This document shows positions 44,477 through 55,838 of a stretch of 64,000 nucleotides of DNA, one piece after another. The position numbers and the translations under genes were made by a program. Below the pieces are notes generated by a model. The model was given only the letters and a program-made list of their open reading frames with translations. It was not told the DNA's origin and searched no databases. Location: contig OY821770.1 of the NCBI GenBank assembly GCA_963682175.1, forward strand, positions 14,042,501-14,106,500, written 5' to 3'. Numbering within the stretch: the first letter of the stretch is position 1; each line of letters opens with the position of its first letter. Origin of the DNA: Triglochin maritima (lineage: Eukaryota; Streptophyta; Magnoliopsida; Alismatales; Juncaginaceae).

Positions 44477-45359
44477 GAACTCTTCACCTCCTTTTGTAAT
44501 CACTCCATATTTTAAGTGGCTATTCTTCCTACTAGAAGTGAGGCCTTGAAGCACACACTAAAGTAGGAGGATGCTACTTTTTAATGTGAGTCATTTTATC
44601 AATAAAGTTTTGTGTTTCTTTCATTATTTGTTTTATGCTTCTTTTATTGTTGTGCATGTTTTAGTTTAATCGTCTTTTAATTCTAGCTTAGTTTTAATAT
44701 GCTTTCTTTTCATAGTTTAATAATTAGTGTAATGTTTAGTGAGTAGTTCCATCCCCTTTGGGGGGTGGAGCAGATGTACATACATGCATTAGAGAATGGG
44801 ATGAATGCTTTAATTTCAATGTGTTGATTAAACATGAATGTATGCTTGCTTGTTTAGGATAGAATTTACAACTTGATGAGTTTTGCCAAAATGATTAGAC
44901 ACCTCTCATGCTTGTTTAGGTTCTGAAATAAACACCTTGCATATGTAAATGTTAATCAACTAAGTTGGTGAATAGATTGATAGGTTTTGCCATAACATTT
45001 AGACATTTCCTATGCTTGATAAACACCACCTTCATGTGCTTAAAGAATGTATTCTATACCCACCTCTTTGCTTGTGTGCACTCACTCCACCCCTTAGGGG
45101 TTTTCCCTTCCTGAAATTCCAGCAGTCTTGTTTTGTTCTTAGCTTAGTTCTTATTTCATCGTTTGGTTGCTTCTTTCACATTTCATACTTCTTAGCGTAG
45201 TGTAGCGTAGGTTAGCATAAACACCTTTCTTCCCCTATTTTTGCCACTTGATTTCGTACAAGCAAGAGGCTACTCACCTCCCTGAGGACGACCCGTACTT
45301 GCCACCACTTCATCGCGGTCGTGCACTTGCGGTTTAAATTAAAACGTTCAACAAGTTTT

Positions 45360-45377
45360 TGGCGTCGTTGCCGGGGA
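45360..45377 (+). other. Primer-binding site (tRNA-Asp) of RT1
   Basis: TGGCGTCGTTGCCGGGGA matches the complement of the 3' end of plant tRNA-Asp with one mismatch, six bases after the LTR. tRNA-Asp priming is typical of Athila-type gypsy elements. Confidence 0.75.
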
Positions 45378-46506
45378 GGTGCCAGTCCAGACTCTTGTTT
45401 AGACGATTCGAGTGGATTTGATCTTTTTTTTTAGTTTTGTGTTGTCTCAGGACATTTGGGATTCAAGGATAAAGCAGAAGAAAAAATTTGGGAACACTTC
45501 AAGCCCTCAAGACCGCCAAATAGCGGTCTGGGACCGCTGTTTGGCGGCCTGGTGAGACCTTTTCACCCCCAGTTTTCTTCTGTTTGTTTCTATTTACAGT
45601 TTAGTTATCTGGGAGCCCAATTTGGCATGTGTGAACCTATAATATGCTCCCAGATCAATAAATAACCAATCAACCCTCCTTTAATCAACTTGGACGCTAA
45701 AACCCAAAGCAAAAGATTAGGCATTTGCTATGTTTAGGTCATGCATCATCTAGTAATGACTTGAGCATGTTAATTGTCTTCTCTTAGTTTTAATCTTTGT
45801 CGTTGATTGCTGGAGCGAGGTACGCATTCCTTAACACTCATTCACGCATTAGGACATTCATTAGTGAGTAAGGTTTGCATCGAAACAAGAGTGAGGTGAG
45901 TGTTTGCTTGGTGAGTTGCTTGCTAGCTTAAGGATCAAAACATCTTAAGGGGCACCACCTATAGTCTTCAAAGATAAGGTGGGGGATTTCATCACCCCTT
46001 CCTTAGCCCCAAAAATCACACTCAAGTAAAGCCTTAATCAAAAGCAAGTAGACATTGGCCATTAGGACTTGGGCGCATTAGGAGAGTGAACCGGTCACGA
46101 CCGTCATAGCCTGATCGGCGTCGCCCACTTTGTCGATAGTAGGAGAGACGAGATCTCCGGATCTTGGCTCACTTGCTGGGCATTGTGGTCTTCGTCGTAT
46201 GGAGGTGAGGCGTGTTGAGGCCGTGTGACCTCGCAGTTAGGCGTCGTCTAGCTGTAAGGACCCATAGCTAGCCTAAGCTTGTTTGAGCCGTGTTTGCTAG
46301 ACTAGGCTTCTAACCTCACCCTTTACCCACGCTAGTTTTTAGGGATTCGTCCCTTCTCCTCTGAGTCATCTTCTTCTCACCTACTTCTACGTTTTAGTCT
46401 CCTCCCCTTTACACTCTCTGTTAGCGTTTTAGGGTCGAGTCGAGCACTTTTTGCGAGGTTGGCCTCGTGGTGGTGAGAGTGATCGACTCGAGAGTTCTTT
46501 GTCGAG
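45378..46506 (+). other. RT1 untranslated leader
   Basis: 1.1 kb without a long frame. It holds another GACCGC palindrome pair (GACCGCCAAATAGCGGTC at 45511-45528 and GACCGCTGTTTGGCGGCC at 45532-45549). A GC-rich block at about 46080-46255 is strongly conserved in RT2 (57600-57780, minus). The latter may be the packaging or dimerisation region; this is inference. Confidence 0.5.
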
Positions 46507-48018
46507 ATGGATGGTTACATGGGCGACCATCCATATCATTGTTGGGACCAGGACAATTCTCCCTGGTACTCCGGACCCATGCAACCTGGGGTGGCTCAGA
46601 CAAACACCCCGTATGGTTGGGATAATCTTCATTGTGTGACTGAGCAATCTTCATATAGGGGTGATATGAGAGAGGCACCGACTGCTAGATCTCCATCTAG
46701 TTACGTCGGATCATATGTTGGTCATCAAACTGAGACATTGCAAGAACCTTTGGCCTCTTTCATGCATGTGGTAGAAGACATGAGTGCACCGGTGGCTCCA
46801 GTAGCCGTACCGTGTCGCTGTTGTGGGTTGAGTGGTCATGTTTGCGGGGAATGTCCTTATGTTCCCTCAGAGCCTAAGTATGAGCATACCTTTTCCCAAA
46901 ATGCTCAGTATGACCATTACGCATCCGCGTACAACCCGAGAAGGATGGATTCATGGGGAGACAATTCTTATTCAAATTCTTATACATCACTCCCACCCCA
47001 GTACCCTCCTTCTGAATATCCTGAATTCTACCAACACCCCACGACCAATCATTGGACTCATTCTCAGCCCATCACCACCCAACCCATCCATTTCCCAAAT
47101 TCTGACATGAACCTCACAGTTGACCCCAAACTTGATTCTTTGGAACAAGCCCTCCAAACGTTCATGGAAACCACTCAAAATGTGTTGAAGTCCAATCACG
47201 ATTCCCTGCAAACTATGGAAATGTATGTGGGTCAAATTACACAACAATTAAGTAAACGTGAGGAGGGTGACACTTCTTGTCAACATGTGGATTCATCGTT
47301 TGATATCGAACCACCACTACATTCACAAATTCGAAGCACAATCTTTCAGAGTCAAACTCCTAGTCAGTCTGAGGGACTTGGGGTTTCAATTCACGATCAC
47401 ATTGTGGGGGATTCGATCCGAATTGAGAATAACATGGACCAATTTCATTATGAGTCGGCACAGGATTGTGCCCTATCTTTTTGTCCCATGGCCCTTGAGC
47501 CACATGATCTTCATGTTGTGCCCCTTAAGGACTCACCTCTGGTGGAGCAAGAGCTCCCTAGTACCCTCAATTACAAACTACCTCATGAGAGTTTGCCTCT
47601 CACTATTGTTCCTGATCATATTGGAAATGATGGAACATCAAAAAACTACATTGCTAATGAGGGTATTAGGAGTTCCTTAGAGGATACCTTGGGTATGAGA
47701 CCCACTTTTTGTTCGCCTGGTGAGTCAGACATGCCTAACGAGGTTCTTGACCTCGTTCCGGCTCACCAGCCAGTTGGTTGGAGAGTTTGGATTGACGATC
47801 ATAACTTCAGCAGCGCAACAGAAGATTTTCTTCTTCCGTTGCCCCTTATTTCCCAAACTCTCGAGAGGTTCAAGCTCTTTCAGTTTGATCCTTTGATTGA
47901 GACGCCTTTGCGTCCAATTCATGAACCTCTCATTTCATCTTATGCTCTTTGTGAAGGGGGCCCACGCATGAGTATTCTGGCCCCGCGTGGTGTCATGTTC
48001 CCTTTCCAAGTACATTGA
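46507..48018 (+). CDS. Gag-like protein of RT1 (NC knuckle and coiled-coil region)
   Basis: 503 residues, uninterrupted. The start ATG is conserved in the RT2 remnant. A CCHC knuckle C-x2-C-x4-H-x4-C is at residues 103-116 (DNA 46813-46854), preceded by SAPVAPVAVP. After it come an Asn/Tyr/Pro/Ser-rich stretch (YNPRRMDSWGDNSYSNSYTS) and a helical segment about residues 200-245 (LDSLEQALQTFMETTQNVLK, GQITQQLSKREEG). That order matches the C-terminal half of Athila-type gypsy gag, where the knuckle is followed by such a linker and coiled coil. The usual capsid domain before the knuckle is missing, since only about 100 residues precede it. It would bind element RNA; assembly must rely on other gag proteins. 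Confidence 0.7.
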   Translation: MDGYMGDHPYHCWDQDNSPWYSGPMQPGVAQTNTPYGWDNLHCVTEQSSYRGDMREAPTARSPSSYVGSYVGHQTETLQEPLASFMHVVEDMSAPVAPVAVPCRCCGLSGHVCGECPYVPSEPKYEHTFSQNAQYDHYASAYNPRRMDSWGDNSYSNSYTSLPPQYPPSEYPEFYQHPTTNHWTHSQPITTQPIHFPNSDMNLTVDPKLDSLEQALQTFMETTQNVLKSNHDSLQTMEMYVGQITQQLSKREEGDTSCQHVDSSFDIEPPLHSQIRSTIFQSQTPSQSEGLGVSIHDHIVGDSIRIENNMDQFHYESAQDCALSFCPMALEPHDLHVVPLKDSPLVEQELPSTLNYKLPHESLPLTIVPDHIGNDGTSKNYIANEGIRSSLEDTLGMRPTFCSPGESDMPNEVLDLVPAHQPVGWRVWIDDHNFSSATEDFLLPLPLISQTLERFKLFQFDPLIETPLRPIHEPLISSYALCEGGPRMSILAPRGVMFPFQVH

Positions 48019-49632
48019 CCCACTTTTGAGATTCCCATTTGATGTCATTTGACAAATGAAGATGGGAACTTATGATTGTACATAGTTATATTCAAAAAAA
48101 AAAGTGTGTAATAAAAGACTCCTGCAGTGAGCATAGATTGTTGTGGGCCCCAACCCTTGTGTACTTGGGCCCAATCTCTTCACGTTTTTATCTCCCTTCT
48201 TCAGCTTCTCACAGGTTTTGAGGGAATTTGGGTTTGTGTCCATCAACATGACCCTAAACGTCCCTTTGTACTTCATGTTGGTGAGATCTTTCCTTTTTCA
48301 TGCATGTATCCATGTAGTATCTTGTTCACATTCATTGAGGACAATGCATGATTGTGGGGGGGTGTTTTACGTGTGTACATAGTCGAGTCTTTTTCCTTTG
48401 GTTTTATTTTCGTTTGTTTGTACTGCTAGGGTCATGTTAGTGTGCCGCATTTAACATTGATATATCTGCTTGCCATGATCCTTGGGTGACTTGTCTTCTT
48501 TTGCTTGCCGAGTGCTTTAAAATTTTCACATTTCTTTCAAAATCTTCATGTGTTTGCGAAAGAAAATGTTTTTGTGGGTTTTGCGTGTGTTTAGCATGTG
48601 CAAAACCGTTGAGAGGCAAAGTAAAAAGAAAGCTCCCAAAATTGTCTTGAACTTGATGCATTAGGATTTCTAGTTTAATGGCTTTAGGTCTTGTCGATTC
48701 GTTAGGATGCACCCTGGTTTTCCCTCAGGGGGCGTGTAATCATAGGGTTTCAGTACTCAAACATTTAAAGAAGTTCACCCTGAACCTAGTGAGTCAAATA
48801 ATTCGTGTTTGTGAGTATAAGGAAGTTTGTCGTAGTCGAGGGCCCTTAATCTCTTTTTGTGAAACTTAAGTGTAGGAGTTTTGGTTCCCATATAGATAAA
48901 TAAGTGGTATTCTCTCTTCTCGCACGGCTCTTATCACTCGGGAAAGTAGGTCTGAGGGGACGTTGTGCCTGGTGCTTTCGAGTCATCTGACTTGGGATGC
49001 GCCGACCGAACTCCCGTTACACGGGTGGTAGGGATCGCCCTATGTAGAGATTTGGGGGAAGGTGTACGTGATAGTGTAAGTCCTCATAGGCAATGATGCA
49101 CGAAACCTGACCCTGGGAGAATCAAACACCAACCAATAAAATGCTCCAAAACGAAAAGAAAAAAAAAGAAAAGGAACAAAAAAAAAGAAAAAAAGAAAAG
49201 AAAAAAAAGCAAATAAGAACCAAAATGGACTTTACACATTGTATCACATTCAGAACTTAAGGTTGCCCATGTCTTTCACTTAAGTCCTTAACTAACTCTC
49301 ACGAATAACTCATTAGGCTAGGTGTGTGGATGGATTACATATATAGAGTCGACCTGTAGTGTTACCGCATCCCATGATCGACAAAATAAGTCCAACGAGT
49401 CGTGTAGCTAGATTGATTAATGCATCTTGTTCGGATTTTGTGGGTATATCCGCTGAAAACCCTCAGGAGACAACACTCCTCCTCCTTGACAACAAGGATG
49501 TTTAACGGCTTGTTGCACGTGCTAAGTGCAACCGTGATTCCTACGAAAGTGAGTTAGGATTTCTTGTTTTTCGTATGTTTTTCTCTTTCTTTGTTTTGCT
49601 CGGGACTAGCAAAAGTTAGGTGTGGGGGTATT
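48019..49632 (+). other. RT1 post-gag region without pol
   Basis: No long open frame. It contains an A-rich tract with AAAAAG repeats (49150-49215). The sequence ends AGTTAGGTGTGGGGGTATT before the 3' LTR, with GGTGTGGGGG acting as the likely polypurine tract. A related region is in RT2 (55050-55838, minus). Confidence 0.65.
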
Positions 49633-51022
49633 TGATTGACATCATTTCATACTTATATTCGTATCTTATATCCATTATCTTTCACCTAAACAATGCTATG
49701 TTACGAGTTTTATGTTTAGTTTTCAGGAATAAATAAGTTTGAAGAGATGAAGCATAAAAGGACCCAAAAGCTGGGAAAAATGACTGAATTGTGAGATCTG
49801 GGGACCAAGATGCAAGACCGAAGGACCTAAGAGCAAAACAGAATACTCCTCACCATCATGGGGAGTATTTTGGCAATTCTATTCGGGTCGGAGCTCCAAC
49901 ATGCAAACTAGATGCATCAAATACCAGCAAAGCCTTTCAGAAAAGCCCACAAGAAATTCCAGAGCGATCCGGACACTGTAGACCGCTAATTAGCGGTCCA
50001 AGACCGCTAATTGGCGGTCACTTTTGGCCCAAATGCGCTCAAATATCTCCAGAACATGTATTAGAGGATTTTTAGGCTATGTGTGGTATCTGTTTAGTCC
50101 CACATCGGGGGATTGTCCCGGATTAGCTTTTTCCATGCCTATAAATAGAACTCTTCACCTCCTTTTGTAATCACTCCATATTTTAAGTGGCTATTCTTCC
50201 TACTAGAAGTGAGGCCTTGAAGCACACACTAAAGTAGGAGGATGCTACTTTTAATGTGAGCCATTTTATCAATAAAGTTTTGTGTTTCTTTCATTGTTTG
50301 TTTTATGCTTCTTTTATTGTTGTGCATGTTTTAGTTTAATCGTCTTTTAATTCTAGCTTAGTTTTAATATGCTTTCTTTCCATAGTTTAATAATTAGTGT
50401 AATGTTTAGTGAGTAGTTCCATCCCCTTTGGGGGGTGGAGCAGATGTACATACATGCATTAGAGAATGGGATGAATGCTTTAATTTCAATGTGTTGATTA
50501 AACATGAATGTATGCTTGCTTGTTTAGGATAGAATTTACAACTTGATGAGTTTTGCCAAAATGATTAGACACCTCTCATGCTTGTTTAGGTTCTGAAATA
50601 AACACCTTGCATATGTAAATGTTAATCAACTAAGTTGGTGAATAGATTGATAGGTTTTGCCATAACATTTAGACATTTCCTATGCTTGATAAACACCACC
50701 TTCATGTGCTTAAAGAATGTATTCTACACCCACCTCTTTGCTTGTGTGCACTCACTCCACCCCTTAGGGTTTTCCCTTCCTGAAATTCCAGCAGTCTTGT
50801 TTTGTTCTTAGCTTAGTTCTTATTTCATCGTTTGGTTGCTTCTTTCACATTTCATACTTCTTAGCGTAGTGTAGCGTAGGTTAGCATAAACACCTTTCTT
50901 CCCCTATTTTTGCCACTTGATTTCGTACAAGCAAGAGGCTACTCACCTCCCTGAGGACGACCTGTACTTGCCACCGCTTCATCGCGGCCGTGCACTTGCG
51001 GTTTAATTAAAACGTTCAATCA
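49633..51022 (+). repeat. RT1 3' LTR
   Basis: Starts TGATTGACATC, ends GTTCAATCA. TATA box 50140-50147, AATAAA 50271-50276, palindrome pair 49981-50019. Nearly identical to the 5' LTR. Confidence 0.9.
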
Positions 51023-51027
51023 TATAT
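51023..51027. repeat. Right TSD of RT1 (TATAT)
   Basis: Copy of 43957-43961. Confidence 0.85.
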
Positions 51028-53796
51028 CACGGCAGTGTATGGTGAAAACGGGCATGTGGATAGGAGAGCTTTGTGGAGCGATCTTCATCTTGTGGCTCTG
51101 GAGGTTTCTAGGTTGTGGATTGTAGGAGGTGACTTCAATTGTATTTGTTTTGCTAGTGAGAAGCACGATGGTGCTGCTGGAAACAAGATAGCGATGAAAG
51201 ACTTTAATGAGTGTATTGATGCACTTCAGCTACTTGAGATGCCCTCTACGGGAGGGGACTTCATGTGGTCAAATTCCTCCGAAGGAAGTGCTTGTATTGA
51301 GATGAGGATTGACTGGATACTCATGAACAATGCGTGGTTCGAGATGTTTCTGAAATCCTTCTACATCGTTGGTGGCAAGGATCTGAGTGACCATGCCATG
51401 TTAGTAATGAAGACGGAGGGAAATAAGAGACGGAAAAAGAAGATGTTTCATTTCGAAATCCATTGGGCGGAGCACGAGGAATTTCAAGCCGTAGTGGATC
51501 GAGCTTGGTCTACTTTTGTGATCGGCACACCCATGTTTCGCGTTGCTGAAAAGTTGAAAGAAGTCAAGAAGGCACTTATAGGATGGAGTGGAAGCACCTT
51601 TGGAAACATTACAAACAAGGTGGGTGAGGCCCGGATAGCCCTTGAGGAGGTGAGGAAGGCAAGGCTATGCTTACCAAACGATGATGCTCTAGCCGTTGCC
51701 GAAGGGGCAGCAAATGGGGAACTTGACCGTGTCCTTGCTCGGGAGGAGTCTCTTATCCGTCAAAAATCAAGGGTGAAGTGGTTGAAAGAGGGGAACCGGA
51801 ACACTCGGTTTTTCCATGCGCAACTCCGAGTGAGGAGAGCCACCAAACAAGTGAGGAGAGTGTGTGAGGGAGCAAATTTCGTGGAGGAGGAGGTAGAAAT
51901 TCGGGACGCCTTTCGGCGGTTTTATGCTAACTTGTTTGCTAATGATTTTCAGGTACGACTACTTGATCCTTCCCTACTCTTCCCACAGCTCCTGTCGGAG
52001 GAGGGGAGAGATCTCACACAAAAGCTGAAATTAAAAGAAATCGAAGAGGTGGTGTTACATGCGAATGTGGACAAGACACCAGGCCCCGATGGCTTCAACG
52101 TAAAGTTCTTCAAGACCGCGTGTGACATCATCAAAGGAGACATATTCCAGGCCATGAACTCTTGTTTGGACAACGGAAGAGTGTTAACCCAATGGAACTC
52201 TACCTCGATTATGATTATCCCGAAGAAGAAGGCACCGAACTCGGTAGAGGATTACCGCCCCATCGCTCTATGCAACATGACCTATAGATTCACATCCAAA
52301 GTGCTTGCAAACCGCTTAAAGGAGCTACTACCAAGGCTGATTGGGGAGAACCAAAGTGCTTTTGTCAAAGGAAGGAGAATTAGTGATAATATTCTTCTCT
52401 CACATGAACTTTGCCACAATCTCCACCTTGACAAAGGGAGGGGACACATGTGCCTAAAGCTTGATATCCGGAAAGCGTATGACTCATTCTCGTGGTGCTT
52501 CCTTGATGAGTTGATGAGTCATTTTGGATTTCCTATGAACTGGAGAAGGCTTATCATGAGTTGTGTCAAAGCACCTTTTGTGGTGATGGTAAATGGAGCT
52601 AACTCCACCTCCTTTGCTGCGAGAAATGGTTTGAGGCAAGGCGATCCGTTGGCACCATACTTGTTTGTTATGTGTATGGAAGTCTTAAGTGAGATGATAA
52701 AAAAAGCAGTCATGGATGGAAGGATTGAGCCCTTATCTTGCGTTGATGTGCCCGTTTCACATTTGCTATTTTCCGATGATGTCCTAGTATTTGCAAGTGC
52801 AACAAAGGAAAATGCTCATGCCATAAAGGCTGCCCTAGCGGAGTTCACAATGTGCTCGGGGTTGCAATTTAGCACGGAAAAAAGCCAAGTATTCATAGGA
52901 GGGGATGTGCCACATGGAGCATGGACCGTAACCCATCTTGGTATGGAACGAAAGGAATTACCGGTGGTCTAGCTCGGGCTGCCATTATCCTACGGGAGGA
53001 TGGGGAGAACTTATTGCATGTCACTTGTAAATAAGGTGAAGCAACGTCTTAGCACATGTAAGAAGAATTTTCTATCCATTGCCGGCCGGCTAGAACTTGT
53101 GAGAAGTGTGCTTGTCTCCCTTAGTATTTATTGGACTTCCGGCTTCCTCATCCCACAAAAGGTGCTGCAAGAGATGGAGAGCCTCATGGCTCATTTCATT
53201 TGGGGAGGTCAAAAGAAGTGGGCTGTCGTGGCAAGGAAGGATGTGTGCACACCAAAGGATGAAGGATGGCACGGTCTAAAAAGATTTACGGCTTGGAATG
53301 ATGTGGGCCTCCTCCACCTATTATGGCTTGTGGTGGCGGAAGGAAGTTCCCTTTCGGTGAAATGTAAACGATAGAAATACCTCAAAAATCGCTCTATTTG
53401 GCTTGCAAGGCCACCATCAACATCATCGTGGGCATGGCGAGGGATTCTTCGAGTTCGCGACATTGCTCGATGGCACATTCAATATGAGGTGGGAAGTGGG
53501 CAAGAGATATCTTTCTTCCAATATCCGTGGTGTGGCGAACCATTTCAATGTGAGAGTTGGGGGGCTTGACTCCACCATGAATTGGGAGTGGCTTGGGATA
53601 CCAAAGTTTCATACTTCATAAGAGAGGGGAAGTGGAACCTCCCCCTCCTCCCCCCCCCCAAGATAAACGATAACGGAGGAAGTTCACAAATACACACATT
53701 CATGGAGGCATGGACCAGCCAAAGCGCATAGAAGGGAAGGGGGCTACATTAGGAATCAAGGAAGTGTGGAAGTGGGTGGTAGAAATGGAGAGGAAG

Positions 53797-53940
53797 GTCA
53801 CTTGGGCGGGTTTGGTATGGCAAAAACATGTCATTCCTAAGCATGCTATTACTCTCCTAACCAAGAAGCTTATGAAGGTCACTTGGGAGGGTTTGGTATG
53901 GCAAGCAATGAGGGAACGCCTCCTAACCAAGAAGCTTATG
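53797..53940 (+). repeat. Short tandem duplication in LINE K ORF2
   Basis: Units start GTCACTTGGG at 53797 and 53878 and both end CTAACCAAGAAGCTTATGAA; the second unit is about 13 bp shorter. It lies just before the zinc module and shifts the local sequence. Confidence 0.75.
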
Positions 53941-54294
53941 AATCTAAGAGGAGCAAAGCATGACCCTGTATGCAGCCTTTGTGAGAGGGAAGAAGAGGAC
54001 ATTGACCATCTATTCTGGAGGTGTGCGTACATTAAGGAGATGTGGACAACACTACTCCTTCTCATGAAGCTGAGCACTTGGCTAGCAAGATCCCTCAAAG
54101 GCGAAGCTACACGCATCTCACACGCGCGAGGAAGCCGAGTTGAAAAGGTGGTGCGAAGGTGGGCTTTTAGTGCCACAATCCATGAGTGCTGGCTGGAACG
54201 AAACCGAAGAATTTTTGAGGGAGAGAAGAAGAAGTCAGGAGACATAGTGGCTGCAATCAAGGACATGGTCGGATGTCTTTGGGATAAAGTCTAA

Positions 54295-54718
54295 CTGGAA
54301 CTAACACAGATGAGAAAGTCCTCGGGGAGGTCCCGGAAAGAACCATTTTCCGGAAGTCAGATGACGACTATTTTCGGCTAGGAGATAGAATCATTGAATC
54401 AGCCCCAATCAACTATATCCATCACTTTTGGGATGTCATACCTGTAGAACTCTCCGGAGCTTACGGAACAACAACTTGCGAATAAAGACGGTGAGGAGCA
54501 GAACTTTCAGACGACGTGGTGTTAGGTTGAGGATACCCAATGATGTTATAACTACAAAGCTTTAGCGATGTAATACTTGTAGTGTTTTGTGGCCGGCTAT
54601 GCATGTTAGCATACCCGCGGACTTAACATTGATTTTTTCTGGTTTTCTAGTCCTTTGTAAAATTGCTTTTCAATCAATAAAATTAGAGGACAAGCCTCCC
54701 TTTTGCCTTGCAAAAAAA
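54295..54718 (+). other. LINE K 3' UTR and poly(A)
   Basis: Non-coding; AATAAA at about 54677-54682, then TTGCCTTGC and a 7-A tail joined to the TSD. It shares no obvious sequence with the 3' UTR of copies A-J. Confidence 0.7.
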
Positions 54719-54720
54719 CT

Positions 54721-55050
54721 CATGCATAAAGACCAAACCCCACTATGTCTCCACATGAAATAAGATTTACACAATCATTAAAACATACAAGACATTAATT
54801 AAGGTGAGACCAACAAGGGCACATGCTACCACATGTCATGTTTCCTTCTTCTACTCCATCCTTATCCTCACCTCATCATTCCCCATAAAATAGGCCCACT
54901 AATCAAAACATGTACTAAGCATCACTCAAGAGCATTAGCATATCAAAGATAAGAGTGAAATCTCATTAGATGGTTATGGAAATCATGTAAGGCTCAAAGG
55001 ATTAAGATTAACACACACCTAATACATCACTTATCACATCACCTTATATT
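54721..55050 (-). repeat. RT2 3' LTR, inner part (truncated)
   Basis: Starts with the right TSD of LINE K (54721-54732) and follows the other LTR (about 58850-59175) closely up to CACATCACCTT. There it jumps to post-gag sequence. About 0.8 kb of LTR including its promoter and the PPT have been deleted. Confidence 0.75.
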
Positions 55051-55838
55051 AACAAACACGAATTATTTGACTCACTAGGTCCAGGGTGGACTTCTTTGTT
55101 TATTTGAGTACTGAAACCCTATGATTACTCTCTCTCAGAAGGAAAACTGGGGTGTGTCCTTACGACTATATAAGACCTAAAGTCGGTGTATTAGATATCC
55201 TAATGCATCATGTTCAAGTCAATTTTGGGAGTTTCCTTTTACTTTGCCTCTCAATGGTTTTTCACATGCTAAACAAACGCAAAACCCACAACATTTTCTT
55301 TCGCAAACACATGAAGATTTTGAAAGAAATGTGAAAATTTAAAACACTAAGCAAGCAAAAGAAGACAAGTCACCCAAGGATCATGGTAATCAGATATATC
55401 GATATTAAATGTAGCACACTAATATGACCCTAACAATACAAACAAAAGAAAACAAAACAAAAAGAGAAAGACTCGACTATGTACCTACATAAAACACCCC
55501 CACACTTACTTCATGCATTGTCCTCAATGAATGTGAGCATGATACTACATGGATTTATGCATGAAAAATAAAAGATCTCACCAACATGAAGCACAAAGGG
55601 AAGTTCATGGTTATATTGATGGATACAAACCTGAATTCCCCTCAAAACCTGTGAAATACTAGAGAAGGGATATAAATACATGAAAGAAATGTGACCCAAA
55701 TACACAAGTGTTGGAGCACACAACAATCATTGCTCACTGGTGGAGTCTTTTATTGTTTTTTTAAAATATAAATATGTACAAAAAAAAGTTCTCATCTTCA
55801 TTTGTCAAAGGACATCAAATGAGAACCTCAAATGTGGG
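55051..55838 (-). other. RT2 post-gag region
   Basis: The minus strand parallels 48020-48800 of RT1, including the conserved GACCTAGTGAGTCAAATAAT block. No pol coding sequence. Confidence 0.65.

Larger units (their letters stand above)
43962..45353 (+). repeat. RT1 5' LTR
   Basis: Starts TGATTGACATC, ends GTTCAACA. Contains the palindrome pair GACCGCTAATTAGCGGTC (44310-44327) and GACCGCTAATTGGCGGTC (44331-44348), TATAAATA at 44469-44476 and AATAAA at 44601-44606. The order fits U3, R and U5. Confidence 0.9.
43962..51022 (+). mobile_element. RT1: young non-autonomous gypsy-type LTR retrotransposon (gag only)
   Basis: 7.06 kb with LTRs of 1392 and 1390 bp, TSD TATAT, PBS for tRNA-Asp (45360-45377), a 503-codon gag-like frame (46507-48018) and a G-rich PPT ahead of the 3' LTR. 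No protease, RT, RNase H or integrase can be found in the 1.6 kb after the gag-like frame. This fits the TR-GAG type of defective element. By eye the LTRs differ by about nine substitutions and four indels, indicating a recent insertion. The tRNA-Asp PBS and gag C-terminal architecture point to the Athila/Tat side of Ty3/gypsy. Confidence 0.85.
43651..54294 (+). pseudogene. LINE K ORF2: EN, RT with FSDD, zinc module (split by RT1)
   Basis: Opens MNVLMWNVRGENGPDRALMI; an in-frame upstream ATG lies at 43615. The endonuclease has CLMEHKVKQKKMERF, then RT1 interrupts after EFYI; at 51023 the frame resumes with ITAVYGE, and removing RT1 with one TATAT restores it. WIVGGDFNCICFASEKHDG, LSDHAMLVMK, KTPGPDGFNVKFFKT, CLKLDIRKAYDSFSW, GLRQGDPLAPYLFVMCMEVL and LLFSDDVLVFAS (FSDD 52769-52780) are all present. 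Nonsense codons at 52970 and about 53372, a frame change near 53580 and a small duplication (53797-53940) inactivate it. The C-terminal CSLCEREEEDIDHLFWRCAY is at about 53970-54030. Confidence 0.87.
41304..54718 (+). mobile_element. LINE K, second LINE family, with nested RT1
   Basis: Flanked by the 12-bp TSD. It consists of the inverted target copy (41304-41416), a 5' UTR (41417-41532), ORF1, ORF2 split by RT1 (43962-51022), a 3' UTR and a short A tail (54712-54718). Without RT1 it is about 6.35 kb, and its 5' end looks complete. ORF1 and ORF2 are only distantly similar to copies A-J, and it has far fewer stops, so it inserted later. Confidence 0.85.
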
